NCBI GenBank assembly: GCA_014871385.1
Contig: CM026426.1
Coordinates: 14,480,517 to 14,544,516 of the forward strand
Source: Ceratodon purpureus
Taxonomy: Eukaryota; Streptophyta; Bryopsida; Pseudoditrichales; Ditrichaceae
DNA: 64,000 nucleotides
Reading direction: 5' to 3'
Translations under genes and position numbers: made by a program
The notes under the pieces: model-generated
What the model was told of the DNA's origin: nothing
Seen by the model: the letters and a program-made list of their open reading frames with translations, nothing else
Database searches by the model: none
In this document: positions 12,073 through 21,519 of the stretch, piece by piece
Position numbering within the stretch: position 1 is the first letter of the stretch
Layout: every line of letters begins with the position of its first letter

Positions 12073-12078
12073 AATAAA
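12073..12078 (+). promoter_or_regulatory. Candidate poly(A) signal AATAAA
   Basis: AATAAA lies 102 bp after the TGA at 11971. It would serve a transcript ending with exon 4. It also lies inside the predicted intron 11964-12203, so using it and splicing to the FCP1-like exon would be alternatives. Confidence 0.4.
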
Positions 12079-12203
12079 TTTTCGGTAAATGCCAAGTTGT
12101 ACGCTTTCCCTTTTTTCAAATAATGTTGCTTGCAAGTCGGCTGTCCGCCGACCGTCATCCTAACCGTCACGTTTGTCCTCTGCTTTGTTTTCTGTCACTC
12201 CAG

Positions 12204-12973
12204 AGTCCGCGGACAAGGAAGTCCATGGAAAACTTCACGAAGATAGACCCAGTGCAGTTCTGGAGCAGGGACCTCCACCTCTGAATCCACTTCACATAGC
12301 CCCGGAACAGGCTGGTACTCAGGTACACGATCCAGTGCTGAAGTACTTTCTGGTTCTGGATATTAACGGCCTGCTATTAGTCCAGACGAAGCAGGGTACT
12401 AGGTGGAGTACTAAACTTAGACCAGGTTTAGAGAGGTTCCTAGAGTTCTGCCTGGACAATTTCGAGGTGGTCTTCTGGAGCTGCGTTCAGGAAAAGAGGT
12501 TCCAGATTCTGTGGACAGCGTTGCAGCAGCGCTGTCCTCGTCTAGATGCCGAAGTGCGCTACAAGTTCGACCAGAGTTTCTGCGAGACTTGCGTACATAA
12601 GGCTAGTAGGGAGTTTTATTTGAAGAGACTCCAGACCCTCTTTGACCTCGATGACGGGCTGAAGGGGACGGGGGCGTCTTCAATTAACACTCTCTTGGTT
12701 GATGATTCCCCTTATAAGAATGTCGCAAACACTCCTTGGAACGCTGTGCACCCTACACCATATACCTTCGAGTCGAAGGAGTCGGAAAGTAAGAGGAATT
12801 ATCTGCTTGGAGAATTGATTCCTTGGCTTACCAGTTTGAAAGAATCCAAACTCCCCATGCCCGAGTACTGCCAGAAACATTCCGAATTCGGTCAGCGTCG
12901 TCTGTTTCCGGGGGATGAAGCTTATAGTCTCTTCTCTCCACACATTGATTGCCCTAAACGAAAGAGAACATAG
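12204..12973 (+). CDS. FCP1/NIF-like HAD module A (acceptor-led exon)
   Basis: The frame has no ATG before the domain and an in-frame TAA at 12161, so this must be a spliced exon. The acceptor is CACTCCAG at 12203. A donor G|GTCAGT at 11963 in exon 4 is in phase 1, and joining 11963 to 12204 gives an uninterrupted frame (KHKGG-E-SADKE), removing the TGA at 11969 with a 240-bp intron. Residues about 48-60 read FLVLDINGLLLV, where the FCP1/SCP/NIF family has D-x-D-x-T/V; the first Asp is kept and the second is Asn. EVVFWS and NTLLVDDSPYKN match later motifs of the family. Loss of the second Asp suggests a binding module rather than an active phosphatase; TIM50-like proteins of the same fold are an alternative. 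It ends at TAG 12971, with AATAAA at 13062. Confidence 0.7.
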
Positions 12974-13061
12974 TAGATGTAGAAACTGTTTTAGAGAGCA
13001 TGCACATGATTCAGTCGGCTGCCCGCCGATGGGATCTTCATGTATTTAGACTTTTTCAGTA

Positions 13062-13067
13062 AATAAA
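13062..13067 (+). promoter_or_regulatory. Candidate poly(A) signal AATAAA
   Basis: AATAAA lies 89 bp after the stop of module A and just after the mini-repeat at 13014, consistent with a transcript end here. Confidence 0.4.
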
Positions 13068-13230
13068 GTTTTCCTCCTTTTAAATATATGAGAACGGAAC
13101 TCAGTGTCGAGACTGTGTATTCTGTCGTGGGTGTCTTATTGTGTCTCCATTTGTACACTAGAGCAAGTATGAATTGTGAGCATGCGATTGATCACCGGAA
13201 TTTTCTTGGAATTTGTCCTTCATTTTTCAG

Positions 13231-14328
13231 GAGTCACTGGAGGATGACGCTGAAATTAAAGTGCACCAGGGACCTTCCCTTCTTAGTATGCTCTTGGAGG
13301 AGTACCCAACATCTCCTGATGGTGATGCTCACAGAGAAGAGTCTCCGGGAGCGGAAGCCGAGAATGAAAGTGATGAGGAGGACGAGTACGACTATCCAGT
13401 CAGCGGGCCGCCGACGCTGTCTGCTGCACATAGCTCTGGCCGGTGTGCGATGGCTTCCACCTCGTTCGTCGAGACCAACGTCGCGATCCCGCGCACCGGT
13501 TCCCCGCGCGATGATTCCGTCAGTGTCAGCACTGATATTATTGCGCGTAATATTGAGGTACCTCTCCAACGATACTACCTTGTCCTTGACATTAAGGGAT
13601 TGCTCATGGCGGAGCACCACGGGTATATCGGTGATGACCAGAAGACAAAAATTCATATCCGGGCTAGACCAGGACTTCTTTCATTTCTAGAGTTCTGCAC
13701 GGCGAATTTCGAGGTAGTCTTTTGGTCCACGGTTTCTGAAAAGAATCTCGATCGTCACTTCCAGAAGCTGTTAGCCATTCATCCTTTGCTCAGGAGCAAT
13801 TACAGACGCCTTCCACGATTCTGGTGTGATATCTCAACAAGGACTAATCCGAATGGGAAACGGGAGTACTTGTTGAAGCGTCTGGATAGACTTTTCTGCA
13901 ACACTAGGCTACTGGCTCGATCAGGTGCCACTGTCCAGAATACCCTACTGGTAGACGACCGCCCTTATAGGAATGTACTTAATCATCCATTTAGCGCTGT
14001 CCATCCTAATTCCTTTTTCTGGGACTCTGCAGAGTGCAAAGAACCTCAACCCACCCCCAATCCCTATTTAACTAGGGTAGTTACACCATTCCTTGCAGGA
14101 CTTAAGCAGTCTGGATTGGATGTCCAGGAGTATTGTAGGAGGAATTCTAGCGTGGGGAAGCCACGTCTTTTTCCAGAATCTCGCGAATACCAGAAGTATA
14201 GGGAGGTTATTCCTTCTCATGCATGCGGGTTTGACGTCCCGGGTAATCCTGGATCTTGGTTTGTGAATTTACCTTGTCCTCCGGAGGCCCCTGGTAGTTC
14301 CATCATCGGCGGGCAGCCGACTGATTAG
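13231..14328 (+). CDS. FCP1/NIF-like HAD module B (acceptor-led exon)
   Basis: This exon follows a strong pyrimidine tract and acceptor (CATTTTTCAG at 13230) in phase 0. It begins with an acidic, disordered stretch of about 110 residues containing a degenerate mini-repeat (13399). Next come YYLVLDIKGLLM (second catalytic Asp replaced by Lys), ARPGLLSFLEFC, EVVFWST and NTLLVDDRPYRNV. It aligns along its length with module A, including the tail (PRLFP near the end). The last codons before TAG are encoded by a mini-repeat (14305), giving IIGGQPTD. An in-frame ATG at about 13288 could serve if this were an independent gene, but the acceptor is a better boundary. Function is unknown; a phosphopeptide or Pol II CTD-related binding role is inference. 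Confidence 0.65.
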   Translation, partial: ESLEDDAEIKVHQGPSLLSMLLEEYPTSPDGDAHREESPGAEAENESDEEDEYDYPVSGPPTLSAAHSSGRCAMASTSFVETNVAIPRTGSPRDDSVSVSTDIIARNIEVPLQRYYLVLDIKGLLMAEHHGYIGDDQKTKIHIRARPGLLSFLEFCTANFEVVFWSTVSEKNLDRHFQKLLAIHPLLRSNYRRLPRFWCDISTRTNPNGKREYLLKRLDRLFCNTRLLARSGATVQNTLLVDDRPYRNVLNHPFSAVHPNSFFWDSAECKEPQPTPNPYLTRVVTPFLAGLKQSGLDVQEYCRRNSSVGKPRLFPESREYQKYREVIPSHACGFDVPGNPGSWFVNLPCPPEAPGSSIIGGQPTD

Positions 14329-14637
14329 AGCCTACATTAGCGGCGCCACTAGTTTTAAAAATCACATATGATACTCTGCACTCTTTAGTTTAATACGCTA
14401 AGACTGTTCCCTTTCTGAACTTCCCTGCACCACACAATTGTTTCCAGTGTTGCAATTCGGTAGTTCTTTTTGTAGATGCATGCATGACATTTCACTTGCT
14501 GCACATTTACCTTTGAGGTTTCTTCAATGCATCGTTTTGTCGGCGGGTCGCCGACGACTTTGAATGTAGTCCATTTCTTTCATATACTTCGTCCTGTTCC
14601 TTGATTTCCTTCACTGATTGCATTTCATATTCTTCAG

Positions 14638-15315
14638 GGTTCCTCGTTTTATTTCAAATGCCTTCACGGTCCACCTCATCATGTCAAGAAATGTATTGTC
14701 CTATGCGTCAATGGCCTTCTCTGCTATGTGGATCCCAGGATAGAGGCTTTGCCATGGGATACGCATCGGAATGTAGTGAAGCGCCCAGGTTTGAAGAAGC
14801 TTTTCGACATGCTTTTCTTGCATTTCCATGTTGGTCTGTGGTCGAAGATGCCCTTGGGAGAACTGAAGCCTTTACTCACACATATTCTGTCGGCCGGTGT
14901 AATGGAGAGGCTGTCCTTCGTGTATAGCAGAAGTGACCTTATCGACCGGGAGAATTTCCCCTGGAGTTATAAGACGTTAGGTCAAGTTTGCTCCAAGGTA
15001 CAGTCTAGAAACGTCTGCAAACTAGATCAGGTGCTATTTGTGGATGTTGACCCGAGGTCATTGAGGAGGACACCAAACTGTATGTGCTACATTCCTTGGC
15101 CTTTTCAGGGTCATCTAAACTTTCCGAACGATGACGGCGTTATACCTAACATTGCTACAGATATCCTTCCTCTGGTTTATCCCTTGCACAAGTTCGGATC
15201 TGTACCGGAGTATATGGCGCAGGCGTGTAGGCCGGGGCAAGTGCACTGGGCAATTGAAGCTGCGAGAAAGTTTGGACGTGCACGAGTGGACTGGACTGAA
15301 GTTTGCTGGGACTGA
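14638..15315 (+). CDS. FCP1/NIF-like HAD module C (acceptor-led exon)
   Basis: Acceptor ATTCTTCAG at 14637, phase 0, and no ATG before the domain. The motif I region reads IVLCVNGLLCYV, so even the nucleophilic Asp is replaced by Cys. Later landmarks are RPGLKKLF, HVGLWSK and VLFVDVDPRSL, the last matching the VDD motif of modules A and B. It ends at TGA 15313. This is the most diverged of the three and almost certainly not a phosphatase. Mini-repeats flank it at 14539 and 15382. Confidence 0.6.
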   Translation, partial: GSSFYFKCLHGPPHHVKKCIVLCVNGLLCYVDPRIEALPWDTHRNVVKRPGLKKLFDMLFLHFHVGLWSKMPLGELKPLLTHILSAGVMERLSFVYSRSDLIDRENFPWSYKTLGQVCSKVQSRNVCKLDQVLFVDVDPRSLRRTPNCMCYIPWPFQGHLNFPNDDGVIPNIATDILPLVYPLHKFGSVPEYMAQACRPGQVHWAIEAARKFGRARVDWTEVCWD

Positions 15316-16638
15316 GTTAGGCGGACTTTTTCGCCTCCAATTTGCACTTCTTCCCTCCTCCTGACCAACATAACACCTTCCATCGGCTGCCCGCCGACTT
15401 GGTCGACCCGTTTGTGCGGCCTTCAAATATATGATTTACTCATTGACCTTACGGCTATGCTTTCAGGGAAATAGTTTTCAGAGTAGGTTATAATGTGATA
15501 GGATTTACGTGAACTTGGTACATAGTGCTGGGTGTAGACTTAATGTTGTAGGACTTCAGGACTCAAAGTGCTACGGGACTAGTTAGTTTAGCGTGTTCTA
15601 TTATCGGCGGGTCGCCGACTCTGTATTGTACATTTCAATACTTGAATCAACATGATATTCTTTAAAGTATTCATTGTAACTCTTATTCTGCATTATATGT
15701 CGCAATCTTCGGGTTCATATATCCATCACTGGCAAATTCTGCCCATGCACATCTCGATGTCTAGTTTTGCATTCCATATTCTGTGGTATTCATGTACAAT
15801 GACACTGTTCATCTGTGGTCTCCATCCATCGGCGGTCCGCTGAGTTCGCATTGGTCATTTTTGAATTCTGGACTTTTTTTTGTCCAGAATTACCTAAATA
15901 TCCCTTGGTGGAGGTTGCATGCAAGATTTTTTTTTATTTTTTGACACAAAGGAATTCCATTGCAAAAGATAGATTACAAGCTCGCATGCAAGAGTCTTTC
16001 ACGCATTGCCGTGGCTACAACACCAGTATCGTACATGGAGAGGATACACAACATACGCAAAAACTAATTAGGGGTAAGGCAGGCACATGACAGCCGTCAG
16101 AGCCAGAATTCCATAACGCAACGCGGACTCGATATCACGACAATGAATGATCCGAGATTTAATGCACGCCGCCAACTCCATTGGACGAGAATCTTACAAA
16201 ATTGGGACTTTATTGGACGTTGCCAGAGCACTGTTCTATACATAGTGAAAAGGGACATAAACCGATAGTAACAACATGTCTAGCAAAGGTTTGTGCAGGA
16301 TTAGAAAAGCCGAGTAATCCAACCTAGGATCACTTTCCGTAAATCAAAAACAGGAACTGCAAAAAAGGGATCTGTGAGACGTAAGTTACAGTGAAGAAAA
16401 GTTCTCAAAATGAAGCTTAAAAACTGCAAAGCTCATTATGCACCGCAGCTCCAGCAGACCCTCAGAAGAGGCAGATTCAAAGAAAGTTGCAATGCATCGC
16501 TGGCGGGTTCATACTTCGACTAAATTGTTCGTTTGAATGCAGGTCCACCCCTTCCATTGCGCGGATACCCGCTCCATTCTAATAAGCCCGTAAACTGTTC
16601 CACTTCATATGGCTCCGTAGTGTCCACTTACAAATGGA
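15316..16638. other. Spacer; last mini-repeats and a hairpin
   Basis: Mini-repeats start at 15382, 15603 and 15828 (degenerate); these are the last in the window. A 10-bp hairpin with a T-rich loop lies at 15864-15891 (AATTCTGGAC / GTCCAGAATT). I see no gene. Confidence 0.6.
15864..15891. repeat. Small hairpin
   Basis: 10-bp arms (AATTCTGGAC / GTCCAGAATT) around an eight-base T loop. Confidence 0.7.
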
Positions 16639-17253
16639 TTAATAGTTACACGTGCATTCCGGCTCCGACAGAAGATCCACGAAATCGGTCTGCGTTCCCT
16701 GGTCGCGAGTGACGCGCCGGGGCGTCGTGGATCCGCGAAAAGCAGGAAATGGAAGAGGGATACCTTCGTAATCGCGACTAAGCCGCCATTCCGGACTTCT
16801 GCGATGCCGTGCGACTCGGCCACCTTCGGCAAGAGTCCGTGTAGATATGCCCGGTCGGATTGGAGCGGGGATGTCCGTCTCGCGATGCGCGCTTGTGGGT
16901 GATCCGGTCTGCGAGTTCGTGGGAGTTCCGCTCTGCGCGTGAGCCGAGCCGTGTGCAGTTTGATCTCCCGAGTTCGCAGCTCTGGCTGCGAGTAAACTCC
17001 GTCGCACCCAAGTGTAGTTCAACACATTGTTGACGTTGGTGAACTGCTCCTGCATAATGGGCGTCCACTGGAAATCACGAGAAGTATTCAACAAAGACCT
17101 CACAATATCCTGGTGATCTGGTAAATACCGGAAATCTCTAATCTCGTGCATCACGCGGGTTACAAGCAGCCACTGCAAAACATCCGTGGCGGTCTCAGGG
17201 TGCGGGGAGGACTCTGTCGGACTAGGCATTCTAAACGAGGAGCTCCCGGCCAT
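16639..17253 (-). CDS. Hypothetical protein, 204 aa
   Basis: An open frame from ATG 17253 (MAGSSSFRMPSP) to 16639. The N-terminal half (residues about 20-95) looks globular and helical; the middle is a Ser/Thr/Gly-rich linker (TPTNSQTGSPTS); the C-terminus is basic and ends in ECTCNY. I recognise no family. It lies among repeats and may be an accessory ORF of a transposon. Confidence 0.35.
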   Translation of the reverse strand: MAGSSSFRMPSPTESSPHPETATDVLQWLLVTRVMHEIRDFRYLPDHQDIVRSLLNTSRDFQWTPIMQEQFTNVNNVLNYTWVRRSLLAARAANSGDQTAHGSAHAQSGTPTNSQTGSPTSAHRETDIPAPIRPGISTRTLAEGGRVARHRRSPEWRLSRDYEGIPLPFPAFRGSTTPRRVTRDQGTQTDFVDLLSEPECTCNY

Positions 17254-17286
17254 GCTACGAGACGATGCGGAAATCAAGAGAGTCAA

Positions 17287-18006
17287 GTGGGAGTCTCAAA
17301 TGACAGTCTCAAAAATACGCACCTTGTTCATTTTAAAACGAGAGTCTCAAGAATAACCAAAATTACTATACGCATATTGTGGAAGAGCATAGGTAATCTA
17401 CCGTCTAGACAGTAGACTGCCGTTGTAGAAGAATGAGTGAATAATGACTGAACAATGCATTTGATATGATATCCGAGAGCAGGGAAAGAGTGACAATGAT
17501 TAGATCAAGCATGCTAATCATAAGTACTGATGTTTTGGTGGGAGTGGAGACATATTAGTGCATGACTTAAAGAAGAACGTCCACTCAAATCCGACATTGC
17601 CTTCTGTCGTCCGACCTTCGTATCCGCGCTCTCCGCATCCCGTCCGCTTGAACCCGGGTGCATTTGGATCCGACGAGAGCACGCTCCCGACCTGTCCGAC
17701 CCACTGACCGCGTAATTCCTAGTGTTGAACGCAGGTTCCGATGGCTCAATCGCTCCGATTCTCCGATCACAGCGATTGTCACGGACCATGCAGCCAAGAA
17801 TAAACAAAAATACGAAATTCATGGAGAAAAGAAAACGCTATGAATGAAGAAGGATGAATAAGCGTTTAACAAGAAAAAAAATTAAGGGAAAGTTATAGAG
17901 AAATTATGAAATAATGTTTAAATAAGGATGATATAGAAACAAATTCGTGAATGATAAAGGAATGAGGTAGGAGTACAGAAGAGAATACTGAGAGCTAAAT
18001 AATATG
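17287..18006. other. Repeat-rich spacer without a gene
   Basis: Short frames overlap on both strands around 17580-17800 in a TCCG-rich stretch; none has a domain or a clean start. Confidence 0.4.
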
Positions 18007-18865
18007 TTAACCCCTGAAGTTCTGAGGGTATTTTTCATCAAAACTGCCTGAAAACAGCTCCTCTTCAAAACAAGGTGGATTCTGAAACCTTGGGGTTTTT
18101 TTTTTAAACATCTAACCGTAAGATCCTGTAGCTAACTTCTATGTCTACATGTACACCAAATCTCACACACTCATTCTTCACCAATTGCAAGATCGTAACA
18201 TTCAAAGTAGGAAAACAAGTTTTTATTCCCTGCGAAAAAAGGGGACATCAGAGTCTTGAAGGCCCAAAAAACCATTTTTCTGCATTATGGAATTTGGGGG
18301 TTTTGATGCACGTCAAAGAAGACTGAGTTAGCTAATTGTGTTGAGAAAATTATATTCAAAAAAGTTGTGAAACGTTGCCAAAAAAATCATTTTCCGCTAG
18401 GGGGTATTCTGAAATTCACAAACAAGGCCGTTTTTGGACAATACAAATAGCATACGGAAAATTCCTGGATTAGAAATCGGAACGATGGAAACATGCTCTA
18501 CTGTCTTCTCTATGCGTAGAAATTTTTATTTTTGAAAAATATCAAAACCTCAATTTGTGGTGGAATTTCAAAGTTTCATCTTTGGGCAAATTTTGGCGGT
18601 TTTGGGCAGTTTTGGGCAGAATTTGCTGCATTCACAGTGGCTTCGAAACATTCAGCAGCTGTCCAACGAGCAGCGTTTGACACTTAAACCTTCATAACTT
18701 TTGATCCCGATGTCGGAATTGAAAAATAAAAAAACCCACACGAAGATCTCCAAACGGACCACCTTGAACAAAAATTTCAGAAAATCCTGATATAAATTGC
18801 ATACATACGTACATGCCCAAATTCAAAAAAAGCCGAAATGTGGCAGATTGTCCTTTAGGGGTTAA
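18007..18865 (+). mobile_element. Non-autonomous piggyBac-like element, 851 bp
   Basis: The element (18011-18861) begins CCCCTGAAG, ends CTTTAGGGG, and is bracketed by TTAA on each side (18007-18010, 18862-18865). Both the TTAA duplication and ends starting CCC(C)T are hallmarks of piggyBac transposons. No transposase is encoded. Its ends match the shorter element at 31148-31313 in reverse orientation. Confidence 0.8.
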
Positions 18866-20196
18866 AAAGGATAAATACAGAGTGATTACTAACGGGAGTA
18901 TTGGAACGATTTTAAAAATAAAATTAATTGGTGGCAATGATCAATTAGATGGCATAAGAGCGAAAGTAGACTAAAAAATAATATAGAAGTCCAACTACAA
19001 TAACATTGAGGACAATTAAATTTCCTTAAAAAATATAAAGACCGTATAAATTATACTACTATTTATCTAGGTATGACTAAGTTGGTTGGCGTGTATGCAA
19101 AAGGTTTAACATATGTAGGCCAAAAGTTATGGATATGAAAGGCGTTTCAATTAAATCTTAACCGCAACTTACCGCAACGTTACATTGCTTTAAACAGTAA
19201 GTTGCCACATTGCTTGACGAGTATAGTAGTATGACAACGTCCAATCTAATGGTAGTAAAAAAGCCCAACCTCTCTATACTATAATGATTTGCTAAAGTTA
19301 CAAGTTTTTAGCGTCATTATTGTTCTTGCATGACGATTAAATATTTTGTGTATTCAAAGAATGATTCACAAACAACATATGACTTTTAACAAATTGAGTT
19401 ATTTAGCAATGTTAAATTTGATGTGTTTATTATACGTTTTTCTTTACCTTTTAAATTCATATTTGACCAAATACATGTATCTTTTGTTAAACTTTATGTT
19501 AAACTTTGATGTGTTTAACAGAGGAACCAGCAGGGCTTGCAATTGGCTATGTCATACTAAAGCTAATATACTAAAGCCAGTAAATCTTCAGGTCGACCCA
19601 GAGTCACCTGAAGATCCTCTAAGTGCTTGAGTTCAGCTGATGATTCGTCAATATCCATTGTTTCAAACGTAGCAGAAGACATGGCCATCGTTGGAGAAGA
19701 CGTTCGTTGTAAATGGTACGGCAAAGACAAATTCCCTTTGCCGAACCTCGCAACTAAGCGGAGCTATGTGCACACGGAGAACATGAAGAAATGAAGGAGA
19801 GAGACGACTGCATGTGCATTGTGAGGTAGCACTACCCCCCCCCCCCCCCCCCCCCTCCTCCCCAACGTTAACCCCCACATCCTGCCCGTGCGCCAAAACC
19901 CAGCATATCACCTCAGAAGGATGTGAACACCCCATCATGGTGACCTCACCACCCAAACTCATCATCGCTCCATATCACCATGAGTGTGAATGTAATCATA
20001 CGTAACTCCCCACTCCCCAACTCCCCACTCTCCCTTGCTAAAGTTACAAGTTTTTAGCGTCATTATAGTTTTTGGATGACGATTAAATATTTTGTGTATT
20101 CAAAGAATGATTCACAAACAACATATGACTTTTAACAAATTGATTTATTTAGCAATGTTAAATTTGATGTGTTTATTATACGTTTTTCTTTACTTT
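18866..20196. repeat. AT-rich spacer with a direct duplication and a poly(C) tract
   Basis: About 155 bp at 19294-19450 is repeated directly at 20038-20195 with a few substitutions. The second copy continues into a short echo (TTTGATGTGTTTATTAT). A run of 21 C lies at 19835-19855. Nothing coding is supported. Confidence 0.75.
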
Positions 20197-21519
20197 GATG
20201 TGTTTATTATTCATTTAAAGATAAATTGATGTTGATATAGATTTGTTTTAAAGAAGTTTTATTTTAAATAATAGTATTTTAAAGATGATATTGATAAAAA
20301 CTCGTGAAAGATAAAAGAAATAAGCGAAAGCACATAAAAGAATACAAACAGTTAAATAAGATACAATGAATAACTAAAAAAATGGTTATTCATAGAAGGA
20401 TTGAAATAATAGTAAAAATAAAATAAAATGGTGGATATGATCAATGGTATGGCATACGAGTGAAAGTAAACTGATACAATAATGGAGATGACAAGACACA
20501 GTAGCCATGAGGATAATGGGATTTGGGTTTAGAGAGCACGTACAATGAGGATAATGGGATTAGGGTTTAGAGAGCACGTACACTTGGAAAAAATAAGATA
20601 AGAGAGCATAAATTTATATTCATTACCATATGCATATGTTTGTTATATGAATATGATTACTATATTCATGTGTTCGTTGCATAAACAAACATTTAAAAAA
20701 TCAATTAAAAATATATCTCCAAAGTTCTGAGATATTATAGAAATCTTGGAATGTAAATGCTGAAATTAGTAACTGATTGACACATGCTTTAGTAACTTGT
20801 TATTTGTGCTTTTAAAAAACGGATGCAAATTTTTTTTGATGTTTTCCTTATTCCATTTGTCTTTTATAATACAGATCCTCGCTGTGTTTGTATATCACGT
20901 ACAATTACATCCAGATGTGGAATACTATACCAAATGGGACTTCCCACGATGCATGCTCTACGAAATAATGATATTTTTATTATTCGGAACAGGATAAAAT
21001 AGACAAAATTGAGGGACGGATCGCGGAGGCTGCAATCTAATACGCACGGAAGGGAACTGAACTGTACGCAAACGGGGACGAAGATAACAATGCACCCCGT
21101 CCGACCTGCAGCGGACATCCGACAACGGGATCAGACAAGTAGCCTCCGAGATCATTCAATCTGTCTAGGCGCCGGACAGTGAGTCGGACAGTGCCATATC
21201 CGGGGAAGCCAAGAGTGCATGTCCGACACAGAAGTGAGGATGGCGCGAGGAGGGGAGTGCGAGGAGGGGGAGTGGGAGTGGGAGAAGTTTCCAGGGCCGC
21301 GGGACGGGAGGGGCAAGACACAGAACACTAAAGGATCCATGGCGGAGAGCCACCAAACGGGGGTCGGAGAGCCACCAAACGAGGTCACGAGGCGTGGGCG
21401 GACAGAGGTCGCACATCTGTCGCGGAGCAGACCGATTCATACGCGGACGGGTCACGAGGTTGTCGGACACGGCTCGGATAAGTACGGAACGGAGGTCTCC
21501 TCATATCGTAGTATGAAGA
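20197..21519. other. Spacer without a supported gene
   Basis: Two tandem copies of a unit of about 38-40 bp (ATGAGGATAATGGGATTNGG) lie near 20510-20580. From about 21000 the base composition changes to GC-rich with frequent CGGA/TCCG words that continue through the hAT region. Confidence 0.5.

Larger units (their letters stand above)
662..15844. repeat. Dispersed 17-bp palindromic mini-repeat family
   Basis: Consensus GTCGGCNGNCNGCCGAC: 6-bp arms around a 5-bp centre, mostly GGGCA, TGTCC or GGACA. Copies start at 662, 2043, 2158, 2365, 4430, 5592, 5949, 6302, 6380, 7322, 7395, 7469, 7543, 7621, 7694, 7735, 9236, 10696, 11546, 12136, 13014, 13399 (degenerate), 14305, 14539, 15382, 15603 and 15828 (degenerate). 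Arms-only variants lie in the 100-bp tandem repeat near 797, 897 and 997. Copies sit in introns, in coding exons, next to stop codons and between genes. I saw no copy from 16 kb to the end. Both strands of the main variants lack stop codons in all three frames, which would help them survive in exons. Origin and function are unknown. Confidence 0.9.

Noticed and set aside
12161..12973. Module A as an independent single-exon gene
   Set aside because: There is an in-frame TAA at 12161 and no ATG before the conserved domain, while a phase-matched acceptor is present.
662..15844. A CRISPR array
   Set aside because: The palindrome is dispersed over 15 kb with irregular spacing, lies in exons and introns of a eukaryotic genome, and has no cas genes nearby.
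19814..20005. ORF across the poly(C) tract
   Set aside because: Open only because of the C run (poly-Pro); no other support.
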